NCBI GenBank assembly: GCA_964342675.1
Contig: CAYFFR010000042.1
Location: 1 to 7,895 of the forward strand
Reading direction: 5' to 3'
DNA length: 7,895 bases
Source: MED-G82 sp964342675
GTDB taxonomy: Bacteria; Pseudomonadota; Gammaproteobacteria; Magnimaribacterales; D2472
The notes under the pieces were generated by a model, which saw only the letters and a program-made list of their open reading frames with translations, did no database searches and was not told the DNA's origin. Within the stretch, counting starts at the first letter, position 1, and each line of letters begins with the position of its first letter. Below are positions 1-5,703 of this stretch, piece by piece. A program made the translations under genes and the position numbers.

Positions 1-1088
1 ACATTTGCTTCTGCTAACAAAACATTCATATGTCCAGGCATTCTACCTGCAACTGGATGAATGCCGTACTTTACTTCAGTGCCATTATCTTCTAACAATT
101 CGCCCATTTCTCTTACTACATGCTGAGCTTGAGCAACTGCCATTCCATAACCCGGAACAACCAAGACTGATGATGCATTTTCTAAAATTAAATAAGCATC
201 ATCAGCTGAGATAGGTCTAACCTCGCCCTCCTGTTCTTGACTGGATGAGCCAGAAGATGCATATCCGACAAATAAAATATTACCAATGGTTCGGTTCATT
301 GCTTTTGCCATGATAATAGTCAAAATTAGTCCGCTAGCTCCCACTAAAGATCCAGCAACTATCAATACATTATTTTCTAACAACAGTCCTGCAAAAGCCG
401 CGGCTATACCAGAGAAAGAATTTAATAAGGAGATAACTACTGGCATATCTCCTCCGCCAATAGGCATAACAAAACCTAATCCTGCCAAAAATGTTAGTCC
501 TAAGAAAATAATAAAATAATATGGAATCTCAGGAATTAATGTAGAAATAATTGGTTGGAATATTACATAAATTAAAGCAAATATGCTTAGATAAAAGAAG
601 GTAATAAAGAGATTCGTAATAACTGATCCTTTGCTTAATTTTAAATTCTCAGAAAGTTTGCCGTAAGCAACCAATGATCCAGAGAATGTTATGCCGCCTA
701 TGTACACAGTAATCATAATCAATACATGCTGAAAAGCTGTTATGTCTTGATTAAATTGAGACCATGCTATTAAAAATGTTGCCAAACCTCCAAAACCGTT
801 GAATAAAGCTACCATTTCAGGAATAGAAGTCATCTTAACTTTTAAAGCGATAATGGATCCAATCAAAGCTCCAATTAATATTGCAGATAAGATGATCATT
901 GGATCAATCTTTAAATTGATGCAAGTGATAGCAACTGCTAAAAACATAGCCGTAGCAGACAGATAATTTCCTCTTACGGCAGTTGCTTCTTTACCTAGCA
1001 TTTTAATACCTAAAATAAATAGAATTGATGCAATGATATAAACCAACCCTTGAAAGGTATCTAAGTTATTACTAAGAAATTCAATCAT
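1..1088 (-). CDS. pntB: NAD(P) transhydrogenase subunit beta (partial, C-terminus off the window)
   Basis: This is the beta subunit of the proton-translocating NAD(P) transhydrogenase of the inner membrane, which uses the proton gradient to reduce NADP+ with NADH. The 362 visible residues hold a run of hydrophobic helices (about residues 14-260) forming most of membrane domain dII. A polar linker (about 264-295) and the start of the NADP(H)-binding domain dIII follow. Family signatures seen are MTSIPEMVALFNGFGG (86-101), GGGDMPVVISLLNSFSG (211-227), the nucleotide fingerprint GYGMAVAQAQ (313-322) and HPVAGRMPGHMNVLLAEA (344-361). E. coli PntB is 462 residues, so about 100 are cut off, including the GANDTVNP-type NADP loop. 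The start ATG at 1088 gives MIEFLSNN, 6 bases after the pntAB stop, with a weak AAGAAG ribosome site at 1098-1103. Identity is very secure; no frameshift is visible. Confidence 0.97.
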   Translation of the reverse strand, partial: MIEFLSNNLDTFQGLVYIIASILFILGIKMLGKEATAVRGNYLSATAMFLAVAITCINLKIDPMIILSAILIGALIGSIIALKVKMTSIPEMVALFNGFGGLATFLIAWSQFNQDITAFQHVLIMITVYIGGITFSGSLVAYGKLSENLKLSKGSVITNLFITFFYLSIFALIYVIFQPIISTLIPEIPYYFIIFLGLTFLAGLGFVMPIGGGDMPVVISLLNSFSGIAAAFAGLLLENNVLIVAGSLVGASGLILTIIMAKAMNRTIGNILFVGYASSGSSSQEQEGEVRPISADDAYLILENASSVLVVPGYGMAVAQAQHVVREMGELLEDNGTEVKYGIHPVAGRMPGHMNVLLAEAN

Positions 1089-1094
1089 ATGGTT

Positions 1095-1367
1095 TTACTT
1101 CTTTTTAAACATACTTAACATGCGATTGGTCACCAAATAACCGCCAAATACATTAATAGATGCGAATAAAATAGCTAAAAATGCTAGCGTATCTTGAAAT
1201 GATCCCTGAGGAGTTAGCATTAATGCACCTACAAGAGCTATACCAGAAATAGCATTGGCGCCTGACATCAATGGGGTATGTAATGTGCTCGGGACTTTAG
1301 AAATTAATTCTAAGCCTAAGAAAATAGCTAATAACAATACAAAACCTAATAAAATATAAATATCCAT
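1095..1367 (-). CDS. pntAB: NAD(P) transhydrogenase subunit alpha, membrane part (alpha-2)
   Basis: This 90-residue membrane protein corresponds to the C-terminal part of E. coli PntA, encoded here as a separate polypeptide as in Rhodospirillum rubrum. It supplies helices of the proton-channel domain dII and assembles with PntAA and PntB in the inner membrane. Hydrophobic stretches lie at about 2-22, 38-52 and 61-79. The typical segment ISKVPSTLHTPLMSGANAIS is at about residues 22-41, and the basic C-terminus ends MFKKK. Its ATG shares one base with the pntAA stop (TAATG), and a GAGAGG ribosome site (1376-1381) sits inside the end of pntAA, 8 bases from the start. Translational coupling is therefore likely. 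Length and sequence fit the family well. Confidence 0.96.
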   Translation of the reverse strand: MDIYILLGFVLLLAIFLGLELISKVPSTLHTPLMSGANAISGIALVGALMLTPQGSFQDTLAFLAILFASINVFGGYLVTNRMLSMFKKK

Positions 1368-2488
1368 TAAGCAAACCTCTCATTCCTAATTTCACCTTTA
1401 TAGACCAAGACACTGCTTTGTATGATTTCATCTTCAAAGTTAAAATCTATTTTTCCTAAATCAGGATTATAAAAATCAATAATCCAGTTATTAATATTAT
1501 TTGATAAGGCTATTGATGCATGGGAAGACACACTAGAGGATAAATTTGAAATACCTATAATCTTAACCCCGTTTTTCTCAACCACTTCATCTAACTTTGA
1601 TCCTTCAACATTACCTCCTGACTCTACAGCCATATCTAAAATAACGCTTCCAGGTTTCATGTTTTTGATGGTAGATTCATCTATAAGTTGAGGAGCCTCT
1701 TTACCAAATAATTGTGCAGTAGTGATAACAATGTCTGATCTTTCACAAACTTTTGCTTGTAGTTCTTTCTGCTTGAGAATCTGTTCTTCAGTAAGTTCTT
1801 TTGCATAGCCTTGATCGGTTTCGCCAGTATCACCCAAATCGATTTTGACAAATTTAGCCCCCAAAGACTTAACTTGTTCTTCAACGACATCGCGTGTATC
1901 AAATGCCTCGACACGAGCACCCAATCTCTTGGCAGTAGCAATCGCTTGGAGTCCAGCAACACCAACTCCAATGACAAATACTTTTGCTGGCTTAAGAGTA
2001 CCAGCTGCTGTCATCATCATAGGAAGTGCTGAATTTAAATGATTGGCAGCTTCAAGCACAGCCACATAACCTGCTAAATTTGCTTGTGAACTTAAAACAT
2101 CCATTTTTTGAGCTCTTGTTATTCTAGGAATAAATTCCATGCTCACAGCATTTACACCTTCTTTAGCAAGAGCATGAAGTGCATTGGTTGCATAAAAAGG
2201 ATTGAGCATACCAATAAGAGTTGCTCCCTTATTAATAGTCTTTAATTCTTCATCTTGTATAGGCTCAAGAGAAATAATTAGGTCGCTTGATGATAGGCAT
2301 TCATTACGATTGTATTTGGTTAGACCCAAGGACTGGAAATCTGAATCTGAAACATTAATGCCATCACCAATACCAGATTCAAAAGAAACCGATGCGCCCT
2401 TTAATTCGACCAAACCTTTAACCGTCTCAGGATGAATGACGGAACGCAGATCGTTTACATTCGACGGCTTTAATGCTGTTATTTTCAT
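1367..2488 (-). CDS. pntAA: NAD(P) transhydrogenase subunit alpha, NAD(H)-binding part (alpha-1)
   Basis: This 373-residue soluble domain dI binds NAD(H) on the cytoplasmic side of the transhydrogenase and passes hydride to NADP+ on PntB. Visible signatures are SMEFIPRITRAQ (116-127), QANLAGY (135-141), the Rossmann fingerprint GVGVAG (174-179) followed by ARVEAFDTRDVVEEQVKSLG, the mobile-loop segment GYAKEL (237-242) and PGSVILDMAVESGGN (279-293). Length matches stand-alone PntAA proteins. The ATG at 2488 gives MKITALKPS, comparable with the MKIA start of other PntAA proteins, although only a poor ribosome site (TTAAG) precedes it. It is the first gene of the pntAA-pntAB-pntB operon. No convincing sigma70 promoter is visible in the 69 bases upstream, so read-through from the DUF4190 gene is possible. 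Confidence 0.97.
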   Translation of the reverse strand: MKITALKPSNVNDLRSVIHPETVKGLVELKGASVSFESGIGDGINVSDSDFQSLGLTKYNRNECLSSSDLIISLEPIQDEELKTINKGATLIGMLNPFYATNALHALAKEGVNAVSMEFIPRITRAQKMDVLSSQANLAGYVAVLEAANHLNSALPMMMTAAGTLKPAKVFVIGVGVAGLQAIATAKRLGARVEAFDTRDVVEEQVKSLGAKFVKIDLGDTGETDQGYAKELTEEQILKQKELQAKVCERSDIVITTAQLFGKEAPQLIDESTIKNMKPGSVILDMAVESGGNVEGSKLDEVVEKNGVKIIGISNLSSSVSSHASIALSNNINNWIIDFYNPDLGKIDFNFEDEIIQSSVLVYKGEIRNERFA

Positions 2489-2502
2489 TTCTTAAGCGAT
2501 GC

Positions 2503-2529
2503 CAGATTACTTTTAAAAAGTTAAATCTG
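2503..2529. repeat. Imperfect 27-base inverted repeat upstream of pntAA
   Basis: The arms cagattactttt (2503-2514) and aaaagttaaatctg (2516-2529) pair as two 6-base blocks (CAGATT and ACTTTT on the minus strand). A two-base bulge separates the blocks in one arm, and a single base sits at the centre. It lies 14 bases ahead of the pntAA start and 28 bases beyond the DUF4190 stop. No T-run follows on the minus strand, so it is not a standard intrinsic terminator. It could be an operator for pnt or an mRNA hairpin affecting pntAA translation. The pairing is seen directly; the function is inferred. Confidence 0.5.
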
Positions 2530-2557
2530 AAAAAAATAACAATCTTGTTTCTAAATG

Positions 2558-2827
2558 CTATAAAGCAGCAGCTACAAAGGCTCCTGCAAACAATATAAAT
2601 AATAAAACTAATCCTATGGAAATATAACCAGTGACTAAGCCAGCTACGGCCATTCCACCACCAGTATATAAATCTGGTTGTTTTTTTATATTAGAATTAT
2701 GGATGTGTCCCAAAATGACTGCGATGATACCTAATATTATTCCCCAAATAACAAATGATAATACAAGGCCTACTATTCCACATACCATAGAACCAACTGC
2801 CATTCCTTGGCTTTTTTGTTCCTCCAT
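2558..2827 (-). CDS. Small DUF4190-type membrane protein
   Basis: This 89-residue protein has two hydrophobic, glycine-rich helices at about residues 9-41 and 58-88. A short polar loop (HIHNSNIKKQPDLYTGG) joins them. The paired segments GMAVGSMVCGIVGLVLS and GMAVAGLVTGYISIGLVL, each opening a helix, are the pattern of DUF4190 proteins, small inner-membrane proteins of unknown role. The start is well fixed by GAGGAG at 2835-2840, 7 bases before the ATG. It follows a terminator and precedes pntAA on the same strand by 69 bases, so it may be its own unit or the first gene of a pnt transcript. Nothing in the sequence shows an enzymatic function. The family call is by pattern recognition; the membrane topology is seen directly. 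Confidence 0.82.
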   Translation of the reverse strand: MEEQKSQGMAVGSMVCGIVGLVLSFVIWGIILGIIAVILGHIHNSNIKKQPDLYTGGGMAVAGLVTGYISIGLVLLFILFAGAFVAAAL

Positions 2828-2834
2828 AATTAAT

Positions 2835-2840
2835 CTCCTC
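2835..2840 (-). promoter_or_regulatory. Ribosome binding site of the DUF4190 gene
   Basis: The minus strand reads GAGGAG followed by 7 bases and the ATG at 2827. It is one of only two strong Shine-Dalgarno sequences in the window, which supports the start choice and real expression of this small gene. Confidence 0.8.
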
Positions 2841-2871
2841 TTATTTTAGATAAATAATATATTGAATTAAT

Positions 2872-2908
2872 AAAAAAAGATATAAGCCGCTTAATAAAAG
2901 CGGCTTAT
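2872..2908 (-). terminator. Intrinsic terminator after the PAN-like exported protein gene
   Basis: On the minus strand a perfect 11-base stem (ATAAGCCGCTT at 2908-2898 pairing with 2892-2882) encloses a 5-base loop. ATATC and a seven-T run ending near 2872 follow. This is the clearest rho-independent terminator in the window. It sits 14 bases beyond the stop of the 2922-3203 gene and insulates it from the DUF4190 gene downstream. Confidence 0.9.
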
Positions 2909-2909
2909 G

Positions 2910-2930
2910 GGTTCGAGGGGGTTACGAACC
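2910..2930. repeat. Hairpin spanning the stop codon of the exported small protein
   Basis: GGTTCG (2910-2915) and CGAACC (2925-2930) form a perfect 6-base stem with a 9-base, G/C-homopolymer-rich loop. The loop contains the stop codon (TAA at 2924-2922). It lies directly beside the terminator hairpin, giving two tandem stem-loops at the mRNA 3' end. It could stabilise the message or be fortuitous. The pairing is seen; any role is inferred. Confidence 0.5.
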
Positions 2931-3203
2931 AGAAACAAATTCAGGATTTGGTGAGGATCCACTAATAGTTTTAAGTAGATAGCACTTACCTGCATCTTTA
3001 TCTAACTTAAAGCCTACAACCTTAGATCTTTTTTCAGCAATAGCTTTGCAGCCTTCAACTGTGGAATATTTGCGAGCCGACTTAATTGATAATATTTGTC
3101 CTTTTAATTCAACCCCTTCTTGAACAGTAAGATCAGCAAATAAACTGATTGGGAAAAAACCAAAGGTAAACGTGAGACCAAAAAAATACATTGCTTGTTT
3201 CAT
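2922..3203 (-). CDS. Small exported protein with a PAN/Apple-like segment
   Basis: This 93-residue protein has an N-terminal signal peptide: MKQA, then a hydrophobic stretch to about residue 22, with a likely cut in SLFA-DLTV. The mature part is about 70 residues. The segment GCKAIAEKRSKVVGFKL, then GKCYLLK (72-78) and the ending FVSGS, resembles the core of PAN_4/Apple modules: a Cys near the helix, an xVxGF strand, CYLK, and SG at the end. Only two cysteines remain (C52 and C74), so at most one disulfide can form. PAN modules bind protein or carbohydrate; here the role is unknown. Start and expression are well supported by AGGAGG 4 bases before the ATG, a good promoter upstream and a strong terminator downstream, so it is a monocistronic gene. 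I recognise no named family with certainty. Confidence 0.8.
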   Translation of the reverse strand: MKQAMYFFGLTFTFGFFPISLFADLTVQEGVELKGQILSIKSARKYSTVEGCKAIAEKRSKVVGFKLDKDAGKCYLLKTISGSSPNPEFVSGS

Positions 3204-3207
3204 AGAA

Positions 3208-3213
3208 CCTCCT
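3208..3213 (-). promoter_or_regulatory. Ribosome binding site of the PAN-like protein gene
   Basis: The minus strand reads AGGAGG followed by TTCT and the ATG at 3203. It matches the core anti-16S sequence fully, with a slightly short spacer, and fixes the start of this small gene. Confidence 0.8.
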
Positions 3214-3247
3214 ATATATAAGCTATAAATGCAATTTCCGTGCCAAT

Positions 3248-3267
3248 TTTTTACTTAGAAGTAAAAA
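3248..3267. repeat. AT-rich dyad at the predicted transcription start of the PAN-like gene
   Basis: TTTTTACTT (3248-3256) and AAGTAAAAA (3259-3267) are perfect inverted copies separated by AG. The dyad touches the inferred -10 element and start point of the promoter at 3267-3294. It could therefore be an operator or a 5' leader hairpin. No T-run follows beyond the stem, so a terminator is unlikely. The function is inferred only. Confidence 0.45.
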
Positions 3268-3294
3268 TATTAATTTAAATATAAACAGTGTCAA
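3267..3294 (-). promoter_or_regulatory. Sigma70-type promoter for the PAN-like exported protein gene
   Basis: The minus strand carries a perfect -35 TTGACA (3294-3289), a 16-base spacer and a -10 TAATAT (3272-3267; 4 of 6 consensus bases). The expected start is near 3260, leaving a leader of about 57 bases before the ATG at 3203. With AT-rich DNA the -10 register is uncertain by a base or two, but the exact -35 makes this the best promoter in the window. Confidence 0.6.
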
Positions 3295-3315
3295 CATGAT
3301 CTAATACATGTGACA
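3289..3315. repeat. Bulged inverted repeat downstream of the lipoprotein hydrolase gene
   Basis: TGTC-A-ACATG (3289-3298) pairs with CATGTGACA (3307-3315): nine base pairs, one bulged A and an 8-base loop. It begins 16 bases beyond the 3331-4320 gene stop and, on the minus strand, is followed by CTGTTTATATTT, a poor U-tract. It may end that transcript weakly. One arm contains the TTGACA -35 of the next gene, so it could equally be an operator over that promoter. Confidence 0.5.
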
Positions 3316-3330
3316 ATTAAGTGAAATTAA

Positions 3331-4320
3331 TTACTTTAATTTAGGTAATATTTTTGCTAGATGCTCATAGGCAGCATTCTGATAATCTGGACTGGATCCA
3401 GCCATAACATTTCCTTTAACTGCACAAGACTCATAGGCCTCTCTTCTAGCAGTAGGATCTGAAAAATCTAATTCTAAATTATTAGGATCATAAACTTTTT
3501 TAGTATCTGCAGATAAACGTAATTTGCAATTTGCCCAACTATAAGCATCAGGCCACAGCCTGAGGGGTAATGGGCTATCAAAAGAATGATAAGCTCCAGG
3601 ATATAACTCAATATTGGCTTGCCCACCTTCTTGATTGATCGTATTCACCAAATCAATGCAGGGTTCTGCAGGCGTCCAATTATCTTCTTCACCTATATAA
3701 ATTTGTATAAAATCTTGATCCCATTCATTTAAATCTGGTAAAGCTAAACATCCTGGATACCACATTAAATAACCAGCAAAACTAGCACCATTTTTAAATA
3801 ATTCTTTTTGTAAAGGTAGCCATGCATTAAATAGGCTAGCTGTTCCGCCTAGACTCCACCCAGCTGCATAAATCTTTGTATTATCAACTCTTGGATCCAG
3901 CCACATTAAGTTAATTGCTTGAGCCATGTCATATATAACAGTTTCGCTTGTAACATTTATTTGATTACCCACTGTGCTTGAAACATTTCTTGAATCAAAT
4001 GGGTGCATAGCAAAGACTATAAAATCTGCTTGTCGTATTTGCTCAAGATATTGCAGATGGTGCTCTCTCCAATTTAAAGAACCATGAGAAGCAATGACTA
4101 AAGGATATTTTTTTGTATTATCATAATTATCAGGGAAATGCAGAACCCCAAAAACTTCTTGATTACTTTGTGTATCAATTAAGTCTCCAAAAATATTTTC
4201 AAAACCAAGAATATTTTTTGATTCATAGGAAATCTTTTCTTGTAAATAAGCTTCATTGGTATCACTGCAACTAATTAATGCAAAAAGAAGAAAAAGAATT
4301 GAGACGAAGTTTTTTTGCAT
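3331..4320 (-). CDS. Lipoprotein alpha/beta hydrolase, dienelactone-hydrolase-like
   Basis: This 329-residue predicted lipoprotein has a hydrophobic N-terminus ending in the lipobox LISC (Cys18), so it is probably anchored in the periplasm or outer membrane. The rest is an alpha/beta hydrolase. Its features are an oxyanion region VIASHGS (75-81), a nucleophile elbow GWSLGG (154-159; Ser156), an acidic residue in GEEDNWTP (Asp213) and the histidine in AYHSFDSP (His245). The spacing fits the dienelactone hydrolase superfamily, but the nucleophile is Ser rather than the Cys of true dienelactone hydrolases, so an esterase-type substrate is likely. The substrate cannot be deduced. Cysteines 191, 221, 265 and 303 could form disulfides after export. 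The ATG at 4320 lacks a Shine-Dalgarno sequence but starts directly at the signal peptide. It is divergent from the PHP phosphodiesterase gene, with which it may share regulation. Confidence 0.88.
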   Translation of the reverse strand: MQKNFVSILFLLFALISCSDTNEAYLQEKISYESKNILGFENIFGDLIDTQSNQEVFGVLHFPDNYDNTKKYPLVIASHGSLNWREHHLQYLEQIRQADFIVFAMHPFDSRNVSSTVGNQINVTSETVIYDMAQAINLMWLDPRVDNTKIYAAGWSLGGTASLFNAWLPLQKELFKNGASFAGYLMWYPGCLALPDLNEWDQDFIQIYIGEEDNWTPAEPCIDLVNTINQEGGQANIELYPGAYHSFDSPLPLRLWPDAYSWANCKLRLSADTKKVYDPNNLELDFSDPTARREAYESCAVKGNVMAGSSPDYQNAAYEHLAKILPKLK

Positions 4321-4456
4321 AAGGTTATTCTACATTTTTTAATAACCCACAATCAAAAACTTGATAGCTATTTTTTATCGTATATACATAAAATATTTAT
4401 AAATAAAAAATTTAGTTTATATTTAAGCCTTAAAAATAAAGCTTAAAATACATAAT
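4321..4456. promoter_or_regulatory. Divergent AT-rich promoter region
   Basis: This 136-base region must hold start signals for both the lipoprotein hydrolase (minus) and the PHP phosphodiesterase (plus). It contains two short dyads: ggttatt (4323-4329) with aataacc (4341-4347), next to the hydrolase start, and ttaagc (4423-4428) with gcttaa (4441-4446), next to the PHP start. Neither gene has a recognisable ribosome site, so each dyad could form a hairpin close to its start codon. No coding potential was seen here. Confidence 0.55.
4361..4388 (+). promoter_or_regulatory. Candidate promoter for the PHP phosphodiesterase gene
   Basis: TTGATA at 4361-4366 (5 of 6 to the -35 consensus) is followed after 16 bases by TATACA at 4383-4388 (4 of 6 to the -10). 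The start would fall near 4395, giving a leader of roughly 60 bases. In DNA this AT-rich such matches arise by chance, so confidence is limited. Confidence 0.4.
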
Positions 4457-5698
4457 ATGAACAAATTATCCATTTATATATGTTGTGCATTAACCTGTTC
4501 TTTTAATCTGTTAACCCATGAAACGATAAAAGGCTTATCAGAATTTAAACCTCTGAATCGAGCAATTGTCTTCCCTGATGTGCAAGATCGTAAAACCATA
4601 ATAGCTGATTTGCATACACATTCAGTATTTTCTGATGGTCATGTATGGCCAAATATAAGAGTCGCTGAAGCTGAAAAAGATGGGCTGGACTTACTTGCAA
4701 TAACAGAGCATATTGAATATCAACCCCACTTTGATCATATACCTCATCCTGATAGAAATGCTGCATATCGGGAAGCAAAAAAATCATTAAATAGTGATCT
4801 CTTAGTGATTAACGGTGCTGAAATCACACGAGAAATGCCTCCTGGACATATGAATGCAATTTTCATTAAAGATGCAAATAAATTACTCAACCTGGATCAA
4901 AGTTTGATAGATGAAGCAAAAGAGAAGGTAAAAAAAAGAATAGATGAATTAAGTAAAGATGAAATTCCAATTGCAGAAAGATATGCGCTTGCAAATCTTT
5001 GGCCAGTTGAAAAAGCTCTTTTAGAGGCAAAGTTGCAAGGTGCTTTTGTGTTTTGGAATCATCCTATGTGGGATTTTCAAAATTCAGATGGAATACCAAA
5101 ATTACTGGATATGCATCATGACTTTATATCGAGAAAATTACTGCATGGTGTAGAAATAGTAAACACGCAGACTTATTCAGAGGAAGCTTTCAACATAGCG
5201 TTAGAAAATAATTTAACTATTATTGGAACTTCTGATGTTCATAATCTAATAGAATGGGACTATCAATCCCATCAAAATGAACATAGGCCAGTTACCTTAA
5301 TATTTGCAAAACAAAATAGTCCAGGATCTATTAAAGAGGCGCTCTTTAATAGAAGAACTGTGGTGTTTTATAAAGGAAAGCTAATTGGAGAAAATAAAAA
5401 TTTAGAACCATTATTAAATGCGATTATTCAAATACAGGCCTTGGGATATAAAGAGAATACAAGTATCTTAAAAATAAAAGTGGAAAATAATTCATCTGTA
5501 GATATGTTCTTAAAAAACCGTACAGATTTTACGTTCCATAACAACGAGGGAACTATAAAAGTCCCAAGCAATGACGAGGTTATTGTTGAAATTAAAACTA
5601 AGAAAAATCTAGAGCATATAGATCTTAATTTTGAAATCATTAACGCATTAAAAAGTCCTAACGAACACCCTTTAATCCAATTTAATATTAAAGTCTAA
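4457..5698 (+). CDS. Exported PHP-domain phosphodiesterase, Sb-PDE-like
   Basis: This 413-residue protein has an N-terminal hydrophobic stretch (about 4-20) that looks like a Sec signal peptide, followed by a PHP metallohydrolase domain. Likely metal ligands and motifs are DLHTH (51-55), SDG (59-61), ITEH (82-85; His85), GAEITRE (120-126; Glu122), PGHMN (129-133; His131), NHP (201-203; His202), GVEIVN (231-236; Glu233) and GTSDVH (257-262; Asp260 and His262). The stretch DGHVWPNIRVAEA, then EYQPH and IPHPDRN, is the pattern I know from Sb-PDE family phosphodiesterases. These are trinuclear metal enzymes acting on phosphodiesters. A C-terminal part of about 100 residues (310-413) looks beta-rich and may be a separate domain. 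All key ligands appear present. There is no ribosome site before the ATG. The natural substrate is unknown; phosphate scavenging is a guess. Confidence 0.9.
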   Translation: MNKLSIYICCALTCSFNLLTHETIKGLSEFKPLNRAIVFPDVQDRKTIIADLHTHSVFSDGHVWPNIRVAEAEKDGLDLLAITEHIEYQPHFDHIPHPDRNAAYREAKKSLNSDLLVINGAEITREMPPGHMNAIFIKDANKLLNLDQSLIDEAKEKVKKRIDELSKDEIPIAERYALANLWPVEKALLEAKLQGAFVFWNHPMWDFQNSDGIPKLLDMHHDFISRKLLHGVEIVNTQTYSEEAFNIALENNLTIIGTSDVHNLIEWDYQSHQNEHRPVTLIFAKQNSPGSIKEALFNRRTVVFYKGKLIGENKNLEPLLNAIIQIQALGYKENTSILKIKVENNSSVDMFLKNRTDFTFHNNEGTIKVPSNDEVIVEIKTKKNLEHIDLNFEIINALKSPNEHPLIQFNIKV

Positions 5699-5703
5699 AA
5701 AAA

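Noticed and set aside
5..519. Plus-strand reading frames opposite pntB
   Set aside because: The opposite strand encodes a continuous, clearly recognisable PntB; the plus-strand products look like nothing known.
1811..2435. Plus-strand reading frames of 65-77 codons opposite pntAA
   Set aside because: They are antisense shadows of a strongly conserved gene and show no recognisable protein features or ribosome sites.
2489..2557. Promoter for pntAA (TTGTTA with a T-rich -10)
   Set aside because: The possible -10 at correct spacing matches only two or three consensus bases, so it was not listed.
2909..2930. ggttcga stretch as part of a tRNA T-arm
   Set aside because: No acceptor, D or anticodon arms surround it, and it lies at the end of a convincing coding frame next to a terminator.
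4457..4535. Lipobox in the PHP protein (ALTC near residue 14)
   Set aside because: Thr immediately before the Cys is not usual for a lipobox; a standard signal peptide fits better.
4817..4860. Shared PGHMN motif in the PHP protein and in PntB
   Set aside because: The surrounding residues and folds differ entirely; the short match is coincidental.
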